Shown here: positions 48,838 to 61,388 of the stretch, in pieces
Position numbering within the stretch: position 1 is the stretch's first letter
How the letters are laid out: each line of letters opens with the position of its first letter
Assembly (NCBI RefSeq): GCF_016859285.1
Contig: NC_053420.1
Span: 9,000,001-9,064,000 of the forward strand
Direction: 5' to 3'
From: Xiphias gladius
Lineage: Eukaryota > Chordata > Actinopteri > Istiophoriformes > Xiphiidae
Length of the DNA: 64,000 nt
Position numbers and translations under genes: made by a program
Notes under the pieces: model-generated
Databases searched by the model: none
Seen by the model: the letters and a program-made list of their open reading frames with translations, nothing else
Told to the model about the DNA's origin: nothing

Positions 48838-48866
48838 TGTGTGTGTGTGTATGTGTGTGTGTGTAT
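48838..48866. repeat. TG microsatellite
   Basis: Short TG run with one TATG interruption. Confidence 0.8.
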
Positions 48867-49950
48867 ATCATCGCATCTCTGAAATGTTCAGGCCTATCCA
48901 CAGGATTTTCATTTTATCCTCCTCTGAAAGAACTAAAAGAAAATGATCTGTCTCAGTTTAAAAGTCAGACAATTTATGTCCACTGTTTAAATGAGCAATG
49001 ACAACAACTGAGCGCTGGGTTTCACGGATGCAAGCCCAAAAATGTATGCGTAAAATTACACTGATATACAGTGAATCTTTTGCTGTAGAGTCATCTTTAT
49101 CTGAACGCGCTCACAGTGCATGTGAGAATTTCTGTATCATAATATCAAAGTGAACCAGCAGACTTCAGACTTCACCATCAGCGACTGGCAAACACCGTCT
49201 GGCAAATGAAGATGTAACCTCATCTTCTTTGACTCACAGGCCCCAGATCAATAACTTTTTCCTTCAAACGTGTATTTTGGTGTTTCTCTCATTTTCAAGA
49301 TGTGGGATTTGTGGTCCAACGCCTGCTGTTCACATACAGTGTAGTTGAGGCCCGTGTGCCATGGGCCAGCAGATCACTGTTGCTAAGCAATTCTGTTAGT
49401 GTCTATGAGAAATCCAGAATTGCCCAAAACCTGCCTATAGCCGAGGGTTACCAACCAATCAAATAATCAATGGCTCAAGGCCAGTGTCAAGTCATTGCCT
49501 GAGAATTGGGTATGGGCGCGATTTGAATGCCAACTGCTACCACTCTGCTGTGATGTATGATGATTATGATTAAAGTTTTAGCTGCAACAGGGGACCCTCC
49601 CAAAAAACGTAACAGTCACTTGATGTCTGTACAAGAAATCATCCCTCAAGACATCGTCACCTCTAATCACCATCGGCGACACATGTAAGCAGCTGTAATA
49701 AACATAAAATCCAAGGCAATTCCTGCTTTCCTCATCGCATGGATAACTCAACTCTCCAACTTCCATAGCTTAGCATATTCTCTCCGTGACGAGCAGTGAT
49801 GAGGACAGCTGCTGAATGGAAATACACCAAAACACGTCCATGCCTCCCCCCTTATTGTTTTAGCTTAGTGTTTACCTCTATGCCATTAGCACTCAGTCCT
49901 TATCTGCCTTTGATTTTGGCAGCTCATCACTGGCCAGCATCACTCATCCA

Positions 49951-49974
49951 CAAAAAAAAAAAAAAAAAAAAAAG
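49951..49974. repeat. Poly(A) tract
   Basis: About 21 consecutive A residues followed by GAAAAAGG. No adjoining element with target duplications was recognised. Confidence 0.8.
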
Positions 49975-50325
49975 AAAAAGGCTGAGACACATCCTGATTC
50001 ACAAGGATATTCAGCTACGGAGAATACAATCACAGTGCAATAGTTTATTATCACTCACTATCACTCAAAGATCATCTCAGATATAGCCATGTTCTAGCTG
50101 TATGTTTTGATTACATTCAGGTCACAGAGCTGCACCTTGATTTAAGAGATCTCCAAAACAAAACTCACCAGTCAGATGTAGTATTCCCCTTCACGAGGTG
50201 GCCCATCCAATATCAATGGCTGTTTGGGTTTTACAGTTCCTCAGAGCTGTGGTAACATAGTCTGATCTCTCCCATAAGCAGAGACTGCAGTCTCCTCTCA
50301 CTTCTCTCCACTGCAGCACTACACC

Positions 50326-50363
50326 CCTCCTCCTCCTCCTCCTCCTCCTCCTCCTCCTCCTCC
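50326..50363. repeat. CCT trinucleotide repeat
   Basis: About 12 uninterrupted CCT units within a longer pyrimidine-rich patch (50.28-50.48 kb). The patch could be promoter-proximal, as it lies about 5 kb upstream of the syt2 start codon, but nothing proves that. Confidence 0.9.
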
Positions 50364-52059
50364 AATGCACACCATCTCCCCCATTTTCCACCCTCCCGTC
50401 ACACACCTCCCTACTCCCCCTCTGTCTCTCCCTCAATGTACTCATGCACGCAGCCTCTCTACCTCTTTCTCTCCATCTCTCCCCCCAACCTCATTTGTGA
50501 TGCTGCTCACACAACTGATTGCAGCATGCCACTCTTTGGTCTAGCATCGGAGGGCAGTTGTAAAAGATCAATATGCAGAAGCTTTATGTTGGGAGGGCGT
50601 TTTAATAAAGACACAGTTTGCACAGATCAGAGATGCATTACAGCAGGTAGCTGAGGTTGTAGGACGGCTGACAAACTCTTAAGCGTTTGCTGACTTTACC
50701 ATATCAGCTTCACAAATGGTATTACGCAGAGCTCCCACAGTTGATGGGATCCCAACAATTGATCTCCGGACTGTGATCTAACCCTCCGGAGGGATCCTTG
50801 CTTGTTAAACCCATTCGGAATGAAGAATTGAAACCACAAATGATTAGGTCAACTTGTCTGCCTTTCACTGATCCCTCAGGAGACGCGTCAGTGATGATTG
50901 GAAGTGAGCAGATTGCAAAGCATCTTCTCCACTTACAACACAAACAAAACCAAAAAAAATTGCAGCCCACGGTGTTTAGCTAAAACCATTACATCATGAA
51001 ACAACTGATGTGTGACCAAGAAATCAATGCAAACGTGGAGATGTGTGTTCTAGGCCTGAATATAAAACTCTAAAATGTAAGTCCTCATGGCTTGGCCATA
51101 CATTGATTCTTGATGATAAACTGGTCTCAAATCAACAAATGCACAAAAACGCCATGTAGTTACTTCTGCACATATCTGAGCCCTTTTCATCTCCAGCATT
51201 TAATCTTTTCCCCTGGCTTTCTCCTGAAACCCTCTGTTCCTTCCTACGCTCTTTGGGGAAATACCTTCCTGTGTGCTCATGCTCAGCTAGCACCTGTCAG
51301 GAGCTGGTGTGAGGTGGCTCCTTTCACTTCAGTTTAGTGCAATGAGCTGCTTCTGCCAGAGGGAGGCAGGGATCTCACACAAAATTGCTGCATCACAGAG
51401 CATCCTTTTTTTCCCCCTCTACCAGTGTACTGCAAAGTTATGCCCAGAGAAATTTGTCTCCCATATTTTCCCCAAATGTGTTTTCATCTACTGAAATGCA
51501 TTTTGCAATAGTGAAAGTGACACACAGCACTTCTTTTAAATCGAACGTTTAGCTGCAACTTTGTACAAAACTGTTCAAAGTCACCAAGGTCTTCTGCTTT
51601 AATAGGACTGGATCTTTTCACTTCTTTCTCTTTATTTTTCTCGCAGTGTTAAATTATTTTCCCTTTCATCAAATTCGCTTAACAATTTCATTCTAAGACT
51701 GAATTAAGTGACCTCGCCATCAACTTGAAAACTAAATAACTCAAATTAAAAGTGAGTGGACTGGTAGACATAGGTGGGTGTGAGGGGACATCATAGGAGT
51801 GAAAAGGATGTGGCCTGGAAGAACTGTAGTAGCAAGGTGAGGTGATGTTGCTAATTCATGGTTTCAGAAGAAAGATACTTAAAGCTAAAGAGTCCTGAGA
51901 GATTAGTTAGGCTTTGTTATACCTGTAAAAGTAAACTTTAAAGTCATTTAAATCTCGCTGTGCTTTAAACCTAACCCTTGACCTTTTCTGAAATATGCTT
52001 TCTGGCGGAGAGTTAGACGAGAAAAATCATGCCACTCCCGTGTATGTTTGTTCAAAATT

Positions 52060-52490
52060 AGGCTGGAGCCAGGAAACGGTTATCATAGCTCAACATAAAG
52101 ACTAGAAACAGGGGGAAACGGCTGGCCTGGTTCTCTACAAAGGTTATAAAATCTGTCAACAAAATATCGGTGACGACAAGATGGCCAAGAAATAGCCCAG
52201 CACATAACGCTCTGTAAAACTGTAGCCTGACACTTGGGTTTTTGTATGAACCAAACAAGATCTAAAATGTTAATTACTGTTCTTTTAGAGGAGCTGGAAG
52301 GCAGATCTTGCTACCTTTGGGCACAGATCAGATTAGCTGTTTACAGTCTTTATGCTAAACTAAGATAGCCATCTCTTTGCTGTAGTTTCATATCTACTGT
52401 ACAGACATGAGAGTGGTATCAGTGTTTTTATCTAACTCAAGAAGAAAGCAAATATGTGTACTTCCCAAAATGTCAAACTATTCCTTAAAG
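52060..52490. repeat. Interspersed repeat family B (MITE-like), copy 3
   Basis: The right end CCCAAAATGTCAAACTATTCCTTAAAG matches the family B terminus, and internal blocks TTTATGCTAAACTAAG and ACAGACATGAGAGTGGTA match copies 1 and 2. The left terminus is not recognisable, so the copy looks 5'-truncated. Confidence 0.65.
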
Positions 52491-53515
52491 ATATACATTT
52501 GTAATTTCAACGCCAGTTTGTCTACTTATCTCTGTTCCAAGTTGTACGGTTCAGTTTCCTTGATGAATTTGCAGATTGGTATTATTGGAGATTTTCCAAT
52601 GGAAATTTTTGCAGTGAGTGACTGTGAGACTGGAAAGCAAACTAAGGGACGACGTGGTAGGACAGATTCCAACTCAGGCAATTACACAAATCTTTACTGA
52701 CCTCATTTACAGCTTAGGGTCAGCAGGGTGAGCTTTTTTTGGAGGCTTGGAGGACACACTCCCAGCTCACTGATCCATTCTACTGTCTCAATGGAAAGTC
52801 TATACAGTCAGCAATTATATAGTGGCATTTATTGCTAAGTATATGGTAACAATCACTGTAAATCTGCAATGTCAGACGAGCAAACTTGGCAATAACAATA
52901 ATTTAATTCACTCAAAGGCAGATTGTAAAATAAATTGCAAACCGGAATAATGGAGAAAATGTAAACGTTAGTGAGCCAAACCAAGCAGCCCATTCTTCTA
53001 TGGCTAGAGAAAATCAATACATATTGTCTAAGTTAATTTAAATTTACTTTGCTTTGTAGAAAACCATGTAAGGCTGCATTATGAAAAATCTGAATAACTT
53101 CTTTTTTGGCAAAATAAATTCAGAGATTTCAGACCGTTGAGCTCCAGTATTGTTAATGCATTTTAGACAAACCCTCTAGTGAGTCTCAACACTGAATTTG
53201 CAGGAGCCTTTGTGTTACTCTTAACTAACAATATAAAATATATCACTAAATAAAAAGCAACAGCATTTATTCAGGAAAAGAATTTTGCCATCACCTGATG
53301 TAATTGTCAGTTGTTTTTCTTCATATAACCCTTCATTTCAGTGTATTACATTTTATATTCTACCTACCTGTATTATATACAGTTACTATACTCTGTTGCA
53401 ATCACCGAATTTTCTACAGGTTTACTTTGTCATACCTTAAAATTTGAGAGATGGCCTACATATATTTGGCATTTGTATCTTTAAAGTGTATCATTTGTGT
53501 CTTAGTGGAGGCAGC

Positions 53516-53621
53516 TTGGGGCGACTGTGGCTCAGGTAGAGCGGGTCCTCCACTAAATGTCGCTTGTCGAAGTGTCCCTTGGCAAGATACTGAGCCCCAA
53601 ATTGCCCTTGATGTATCATCG

Positions 53622-53712
<91 letters not shown>

Positions 53713-53847
53713 AAGCACTATATGTATAGAAAAGAAGGGTGCTGTATGAATGAATGTGTGTGTAAATGGGTGAATGTGGCAGTAGCGCAAAGCCCTTTGA
53801 GTGGTCGATAGGACTAAAAAAATGCTATATAAGAGCAGTCCATTTAC
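53516..53847 (+). mobile_element. tRNA-derived SINE-like element with internal TG expansion
   Basis: GGGGCGACTGTGGCTCAGGT and AGAGCGGGT at the left resemble a tRNA-type A box. The body has GTCGAAGTGTCCCTTGGC, GATACTGAGCCCCAAATTGC, GTGAATGTGGCAGTAG and CTTTGAGTGGTCGATA, with CTATATAAGAGCAGTCCATT at the end, a pattern very common in percomorph genomes. The expected B-box block (GGTTCGATCC type) is missing, so the copy is internally deleted. A TG run of about 90 bases sits in the middle. Confidence 0.7.
53621..53709. repeat. Long TG microsatellite
   Basis: Near-perfect TG run with one TTTG interruption at its start. It is inside the SINE-like element and has probably grown from the element's own short TG stretch. 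Confidence 0.95.
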
Positions 53848-55146
53848 TTCTGAAAGTAAAAAAAACACAGTCACAGTCAGAGACTAGCAAGTGAACACAG
53901 TGTAGCATTTAGCAGCTAAAGAGCCAGAAAATTCCCTCAGGAGGGGGTAGAGACCAAAAACAGAGCTAAAAGGGAGTGAATATTGGACTTAAATTCACCA
54001 GATGACCAGAAAACCAGAGTCTAAGTGAATGATATAGCTCCGTAACTGCTGGATGTGTAAATAAGCAACTGCCAACACTTTCACCATTATCGTAAAGGGT
54101 GATGACATGTCAATGTTGTACTAACAACTTGTTTCTGCTGCCTCCAAGTCGTCAAAAAAATCAGTTATTGCAAGGTTAATTCTTAATTTTGTGGTACATT
54201 GTGCACATACAAATGGCAAATAAAGTTGATTTGATTAAATAATTTCATTTTAATATGAGCATTCCTGAACTATACACTCATGAACAAGAAGATTGACACA
54301 AGAGGATAAAAAAAAGTAACATTAACAATGAAAAGAATAATCAATAGCAGCCAGATAACAAGTTTTTTAAAGTAATGTTACAGATTTCTGAACATGATAC
54401 TTTTGCATTCTGTATGAGCTCACCAGACGTAATCCGTTTATGCACCTGACCTGGTTTGATAAATCCACACTCTGCTTCTTGACTCAGCAGCTTCGGTGTC
54501 TAAGAGTTTAGTGCAAGGTCACAATGCACCTGCAGCATCAACCTAAGCAGTAACTGTACAGTAGGCTTGGTTCACTTGGACTCCCGGTGCATTGTGGGAT
54601 ACTCCAGCTCATCCCCCGCTCTCTCATTCCCTCAGAATTTCTGTGAATGAATAAACCTTTCCCTCCCTCTCTACTAGTCACCCTCTCCACAAAGGATGAG
54701 TCGGGCCAGAGGACTGCGCTGCACTGGGACATCAATAAGAGCAACACAACCGCCATTGCAGCCCCAGATCACGAACACACGCAGAGTACAGCCGGTCCCA
54801 ACGCGTGCCAGTGCCCAGATGTTCTGGGGACGTTTTGGTCAGGATGATTTGTCTCCTCCGAGGCAGCAGAGAGGATGTGGAAAAGACTGCACCCTCTGAG
54901 CTCCTGCAGGGACTGCTGCAATGCAGGGGTGTAACAGAGAAATACGAAGCTGGAAGGCAGTCTTTCCAACAGTCAGCTGCTCACACTCTTCCTCCATTTT
55001 CTGCCATGCCTCGCTTCTCCCTCTCCTCATTGCTTTCATCTTTTCTTTCTCTTCTATTATTTTACTCTCTCCATAATCCCATCCTTCTGCGTTCCTCTAC
55101 CTCTCTCTCACGCACATGCACACAAACACTTACACACAATGACAAC

Positions 55147-55172
55147 CACACACACACACACACACACACACA
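55147..55172. repeat. AC microsatellite
   Basis: Uninterrupted AC run of about 13 units in a C/T-rich neighbourhood. Confidence 0.85.
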
Positions 55173-58100
55173 TAAGGCACTGATTGTACCCTGACCCGTC
55201 ATTACTGCAGTGTAGAGGGACAGAGAGAACCATATGGTCAGAGTTGGCTCTGTTCATCAGTTGTAGTGATCGCACTTCTTTGAAGTAGTAGTTGGTCAAC
55301 AAGATGACATTGTGAGTGTGCACCTGTGCGTGTGTGTGCATGTGTGTCTGTAAACACTCTGTGGATTATCTTATGGTGTATGATGAGTGTGTGGATTGCT
55401 TTCAAAGAACTCTTGTGCTTTGACAGCAGCTTTTCCCTCTAACTGAGTTACTGTCATGATGTGTCTCAGTGTCAGTCTCCTAAGTGAAGGACAGGAGAGC
55501 TTTGACGACTCAATGTCAACATGATCACGTGAGCACACCCAGAACTGCTCAGAACTGCCTTCAATTGAAAGGATGTGTCCCAAAAGAATTGTGTATTAAG
55601 AAAGCAAACATAGCCAGTTATTAAGGCTGCTGAACCAAAATAACCCAAGAGATCTTAAAGTTGAATAGGAAGAGGATTTGGAGGATATAACTAGACCTCT
55701 TTTGTCTAAGAGCTAAACCATTAACCAGACTGAAAAAGTATACCACTACCTTTTACGTTAACAGGGAATGAGAGGAGAGAGTTGGATGTGAACTGGGGGT
55801 GTTGGGGTTCAGGGTAAGCAGCTTAAGCCCCCGAGCCACCAAGGCAGGCCTAAAAAGTTGCATGTTGATTTTTTTTCTGTTTTTCCTCATTTTATTCATT
55901 CATATTTCTAAACTCGAATAGAGCTTTTTCACAGCAGACATTTTGACGTTGACAGGAGAGCAGGAGAAGTACAAGTGGAACTAATAACCATTTTAAGGCC
56001 CCGTACAGCCGCACAGGTATTTAATCTCACTGATAAGACATATCCTCGGGTTGTAGCTGTGCTGGGAATTATGCGGGGTCACAACAAACTCCATGTTCTA
56101 ATAACAATGATGAAGGTTTAATTTGTCCCACACCAGCAGGTGCAACAAACCTGACAGTAAAGTGATAGAGATGTAAATCAAGCCCTGTTTATACACGCTA
56201 CCAGAGTTTAATCAGGCAAAACAGGTGACACGTGTGTGGGAATACCTTGGTTGGTAGAGAAAACCATACGAGTGAGCCATCATGCATTAGACCAGGTCCA
56301 TGAAATTCACAAACCTAATGAAATGCGGCTATCATTAACCCTACTGACTGCACCCTGCTTCTCCTGCTATACCATGTCAAAGTGTCTGCCATGAATAAGG
56401 TCTATTATGGCCAGTGTGTTTTATTTATTCAAACTAAACTTGAAGGATAAAAGCTAATTCCTCTGTACCATAGAGCTGCATTGTTGTCCGAAAAATGATT
56501 AACAAGACTCGGTCAAAGCCTAGTATATGCTGGAACGTGTATGGTCAATGTGCGAAACAGAGGACGTAGTTGAAAACTGTTGTGGAACCGTTGTAAAGTA
56601 GCTAAAGCCTGCTCGAAAAGTTGCTAAATGTTACTAGACGACGTAATATGCGAAAGAGCATATTCAGAATTTGATTGCATCGTATTTGCGGTCTCAGCCA
56701 TTTATCTGTTTGCTTCTCTCCTACTCTCTTTTCTCACATATACAGTAATTTAATACAGTCAAATTCCCAATAAAGCCGCTCTCATTTACACGTATTTCTG
56801 TTTCTGTTGTCAGATGAAGGAACATGTATGAAATTGGGACTGAAACGCGACCCATTAAGACTACATGTTAACCAGCAATAACTTCACAGCCACTTCCTAG
56901 CTGCTGCTCTGCTTTGCTAAAATCCTGACAAAATCACCATTCCAATCACCTTCTGCTATATTTACTTGTAAAATGATCTCTCAAAGAGAACGTAAGACGC
57001 TGATTCGTGTCTTTGTCAGCTGCCATGTGGTCAATTGAATGAGACGCATAAAGAGGTGTGCCTCCATAGGGAAAGCCCGACCTCGCACCAGCGGGGCAAT
57101 ACTGGTGACTCTCTTCTACAGAATGTAGCTAAAGTTTGTCCAAAAAGTCGCTAGATTTGTTGCTAGGTGCTTTTTTTTTTTTTTAAAGGGCACTAGGTTG
57201 GCAGCATTGCCTGTAAAAGACCCCCTGATGACACAATAGAAACTGTTTGCGCCAATTGATTTTGAAAGACCAATGGCCAATGGGAAAACTCCAACACTCG
57301 GCCGGCCGACCAATGGTTCAACTTCAGCACTCAGTCACGTGGCATTCGGCTGTCCAATTGTGTAACTTCATCACTCAGTCAGTCAGTCAGCCGCAGAAAT
57401 TGGCATTTATAGGGCCCCACTGTTACGGTCCAGTCAAAAACACATAAATGATCCAGACCATTGAACTGAGTGATACGTTCCTTGACTAAAATGAACATGG
57501 GCACTGTAGGTTATGTTGAGTTTATCCCACACATACCGTCCCGGTGCCATAAATACTCACTAGAGCACCAAATGTGTGTCAATCCATGACTAAAAAAGTC
57601 CCTTAGAAAGCACTATTTTTAACATAAAAAAAAAAAGAAACTATACATTTGTGGACATTTGTGAAAAAAAACTATTTTGATTTTTTGTAAATACAAATTG
57701 GTTTTTGGGCCGACAGCCATAGAGAGAATGAGTAATGCGGGTTTGTGGGTACCGACAGACAGATTTGTCCTACTAAACAATATGGTATGGGAATTAGTAA
57801 TGAAAATATTTATGTGCGAGAAAATACAGTGTGAGCTAATGGTCCACCCTCAGAACCAAGGCTGACCAGGTGAGCTACATCAGCTGACGAGCCAAAAGAG
57901 TCTGCCATTTGTCCCCATTTTCCATTTGCATAGCAGGAGGGATGTCACTGTAATCTCAATCTTTAATATTGACTGTGAGAATGTGAATATAAACACAGGC
58001 AACTAAATTGTCGCTCTTGTAGATGCAAGTTTAAAAAATCTGATCAATCTGTGACCTAAACCAGATGGCCTCCAGTGGCCATCAGGCATTAGCAGTAAAC

Positions 58101-59239
58101 GTTTTCATGCTACAGTATGTTACCATCAACTTACATCATGAAAGAAGTGGAAAACAATTCTGATCACAGTGGTAAAACTGACAACAGTAATTAACTGCAT
58201 AATGTGAGGTCGTCCGCATACATTCGCTTGAAGGCAAACTATTGCAGCTGTGACGCCCACAGCTATTTCCCTTTGGTGACGAAACTTTAACTGAGACAGC
58301 CACATCAAAAAGTGTTTGATCGGCCAGAGAGCTTGACATACTGAATAAAGGAAGAGGCAACAACGCATGACAACCTCACAAGCTTTCTTTGTGCTCGCCA
58401 TGTTACAAAAACTTAAACAAAACACATACTACAGACCACAAATTTTTTCTTGTAGCTTAACTGATATATTTTACAACATAGATATTAATTGTAACCATTA
58501 GAGTCATACCAATTTAAGTCAAAACAAAAATGCAAAAATGCTAATTTGGCTCTGTGGAGTTGCCCTGCAAGTTTTTTTTTCTCTTCGAATGGACTCATTT
58601 TGACTGATGATTAACTCATTTGTGATAAGAAAAATTATTTTTACATTTTTTGGGTCTCATTGTTCCTGACCTTGAGCCAGTCTTAACAACTGGTTCGCAG
58701 TCATGGAAACTCCTAATTTTCTGCCTTTCCTTAAACAGCATAAAAACAAATAAAGCAAATTAAGACCATGAGGACTAAGACCATCGTGATAACCAACAAA
58801 GATACAGATATGTACATCTACATACATGCTTTTTTCTTCCTGCTAGGGCTGAAAATTGCCTGACTGACTAGCGCTGGATCTTGGTGCATTAAGGGTGTGA
58901 GCCGAAAGGAGGGAGAAAGCAACAGAAAAGGAGGAAAAGAAGGACTAGTGAAGGGTGCGTTGCCCAACTGCACATATCTGGGCCAACATGACGGAGTAGT
59001 ACTTAGTAAAGAGAAGCCAGAGGGGACACAAGCTCAGTAAGTAATTATCTGATCCTTCTGTACTGACTTCCTACATTTTCTGTTCTTTTCCTCTGGCCTC
59101 ACACTCATTTTACATCAGACTTCATCCTAGACTTTTGCAAATTAAGCAGCAAACAGTAATTTTCCTACTACTCTGTTTGCTTCGTTAAAACATACGAACA
59201 GTGACATGGTTACATTGGGAAGCAAGAACTTTGGATGAA

Positions 59240-59423
59240 TTACTTAAGTCTATAGTCCAAAGACCCGCACTGAACACAAGAACCAGATGTGTCAATGCTG
59301 GCACCATCCATTTTCTGCTCCAGTAAATTTCGAGATTTGTCAAGGGTTTTTCGTGCTGGGAGAGTAGAAGACAAATTGGTATCATTAAGAAAGTCCTTCA
59401 TCAGCAAATCCTCACAAACAGGT
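59240..59423 (-). CDS. Weak candidate terminal coding exon, unknown gene
   Basis: On the minus strand an acceptor-like TATAG precedes an open frame that ends with TAA at 59240-59242. It encodes about 60 residues with normal composition (PVCEDLLMKDFLNDTNLS near the start, CVQCGSLDYRLK at the end). I do not recognise it. The acceptor phase does not match the donor of the candidate exon at 61068-61283, so if both are real another exon lies between them. It may be chance. Confidence 0.2.
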
Positions 59424-60515
59424 CTATATTCAACATCCACACACAGAAAAACAGAAAAAAAAGATCTTCTTTTTTTTGTTGTTATAAGTGATCAGGTACA
59501 TTTTGTAAGATTGTCCATGAACTTCGTATATAAATAGAGATGCATAAATATTGCTTTAATGTTTTTATCATACCTGGTTATCAAGCCTCTGCATTCAGTC
59601 AGCTGAGAGCGCAGGACCAGTAGAGAGCCCTGTACAAACACTCTTTAATTTACAGAGGTTACTAATATCAGTAAAATGCTTCTCCATACCGCTGATAAAG
59701 AGTCAAGGAGACTTAATGTGCATTTCAGCGTGTATATGTGCTTAAGTACAGTTTAAAAGTACTTTACAAGTACTTTATTCAAGTATTTCCATTTTCTGAT
59801 ACTTTATACCTTCATCACTACATTTCAGATGGAAATTTCAAACTTTTTAGACTGCTATAGTTACAAGTCAACTTTCAGATTATGATTTTAGATAAAAGAC
59901 ACAATATAAACTTATAAAATACAGTACATTGTTATAGATTCAATCAGTTCTCCCCAACCTCCTGTTTTCTGTTGACCCTTCCCTCTAAACTCCTCAGATA
60001 ATTTTATTTAAATAACAGTTCAAGGTTGAAAGAGGTAAATTTATCCGATAATTCCCAAAAAAGTAAATATTAGGGAAAAGTTGCAAAACTGAATACAAGT
60101 TTGTGTGGCAGAACTGTGTTTTTTTTCTTCTTTCCCCTCCCATTAATCATCTCACAACCCCTCAGATTTATCTTGTGATCCTTTGAAGGGGCCCGATCCG
60201 TGGGCTGAGAACCACTGAACTAAACTGCCTATCTATAAACTCCACTTCAACCACCTACAACACTGCTGATGTATCACTATCAACAATCTAATAATGTCAT
60301 ATATAATAATATATTGCTCACAGCGGCCATTATTCAGTGTAATGAGTACTTTTACTTTTGATATTTTTACTTAGGTAATATTTTGAACGTAGAACTTTAC
60401 CTACTAATGTACTTTCACGTTATTGTATTGCTGTTACTTAAGCCTCAGCCTTTATAATATAAATGAAATAGACTGTCACTCAACCTTACGTTGATGTTAT
60501 GCAGGCACACAGGCA

Positions 60516-60527
60516 AACACACACACA

Positions 60528-60559
<32 letters not shown>

Positions 60560-60564
60560 CACAC

Positions 60565-60606
<42 letters not shown>
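60516..60606. repeat. Compound CA/CGCA microsatellite
   Basis: An AC run, then about eight CGCA units, then AC again. The CGCA block is a CpG-containing variant inside the CA array. Confidence 0.9.
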
Positions 60607-60609
<3 letters not shown>

Positions 60610-61067
60610 CAGCAGACAAACTAACCTACTGATTGTTGCTGCTCAGTCTGGTACTTAAAAAATATTAATTTGCGCCTGAGGCACTCAAAATTGATCTGCT
60701 GCTAAAAGTATTGATCTTCCTCCTCACGAGGCTGCAGAGGTTCGGCTGAAACAGTTACTAGAGTCATGTGCATAATCTTCACTGAGGCAACGAGAAACCT
60801 CTTAAGTAAATGAAGCAAGAGACGAACCTATGTACAAAGGTAATATGTCATATAATGTTGGATTTTTATCATGGTGGAAATATAATTAATCTATTTAACT
60901 AAAAATGTATCTATTGTGTGATATGATCAAAGGATTTGGCTTGTTACATCTTTTCTACCTTTTTCTCAGTGTGGGCCTCCAAAGATTTAGCTTAGACATC
61001 TGTTTTGTTCATTGTGTGCTTCAGAGTCTGAATGCAATTTAGACAAAAAGGGATAGAGGCTCAATAC

Positions 61068-61283
61068 CTGGACTGTGTAACGATAGACTTCTCTTTTCTG
61101 GGAAGGTCGATTCTTAAAACGAATCAGTTTTGCTGTATCCTCAGGCAGAGAAGTGTTGCTCTGTTGGCATTCAGCTGATAGAAACTGCAATGCAGCACCA
61201 GCAAAGGCATCGGTTCGGCAACTTTCACAGGGAAGCTCACAAAGTCTACAGCACATCTCCGTCGACACCGCTGTCTGCGATAG
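61068..61283 (-). CDS. Candidate internal coding exon, unknown gene
   Basis: A 216-base stretch on the minus strand lies between an acceptor-like TTTTTGACAG and a good donor (CAG followed by GTATTG). It is phase 0 at both ends and open for all 72 codons. The product has a Cys cluster (MCCRLCELPCESC), then AFAGAALQFLSAECQQSN and a basic end (KLIRFKNRPSQKREVYRYTV). The composition is protein-like, with none of the low complexity of chance frames in this AT-rich region. I do not recognise the family; the rest of the gene would lie beyond the window edge or be cryptic here. The polypyrimidine tract is only moderate. Confidence 0.3.
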
Positions 61284-61346
61284 CTGTCAAAAATTTCCCT
61301 CTACACAGAGACATCATCAAATGCCATTTTGTGAACTGATATAACA

Positions 61347-61388
61347 ACTACTGTAGTTTTTCATTCACTACAGTAGTGAATGAAAAAC
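61347..61388. repeat. Interleaved inverted repeats
   Basis: GTTTTTCATTCACTA (61356-61370) and its exact reverse complement (61374-61388) flank a three-base loop. ACTACTGTAG (61347-61356) also pairs with CTACAGTAGT (61368-61377). The two hairpins exclude each other. Confidence 0.85.

Larger units (their letters stand above)
45387..59239. other. Region upstream of syt2 with no supported gene
   Basis: This should contain the syt2 promoter and 5' non-coding exon(s), but I could not place them. GC-richer patches occur near 50.2-50.5 and 54.6-55.0 kb. The latter holds GCATTGTGGGA near 54590, which resembles a ZNF143-type promoter motif. The remainder is AT-rich with family A and B repeats, simple repeats and one SINE-like copy. 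The open frames seen near 54.5-55.2 and 58.1-58.4 kb have no splice support or recognisable family. Confidence 0.45.

Noticed and set aside
54538-54756. Signal-peptide-like minus-strand frame starting MAVVLLLL
   Set aside because: The rest of the frame is not protein-like and I found no downstream exon; kept only as a possible promoter-region note.
54805-55194. 129-codon plus-strand open frame
   Set aside because: It runs into C/T-rich low-complexity sequence and an AC microsatellite; there is no family match.
58126-58425. 99-codon minus-strand open frame with hydrophobic segments
   Set aside because: Hydrophobicity alone is common in AT-rich chance frames. No acceptor or donor pairs were convincing and nothing was recognised.
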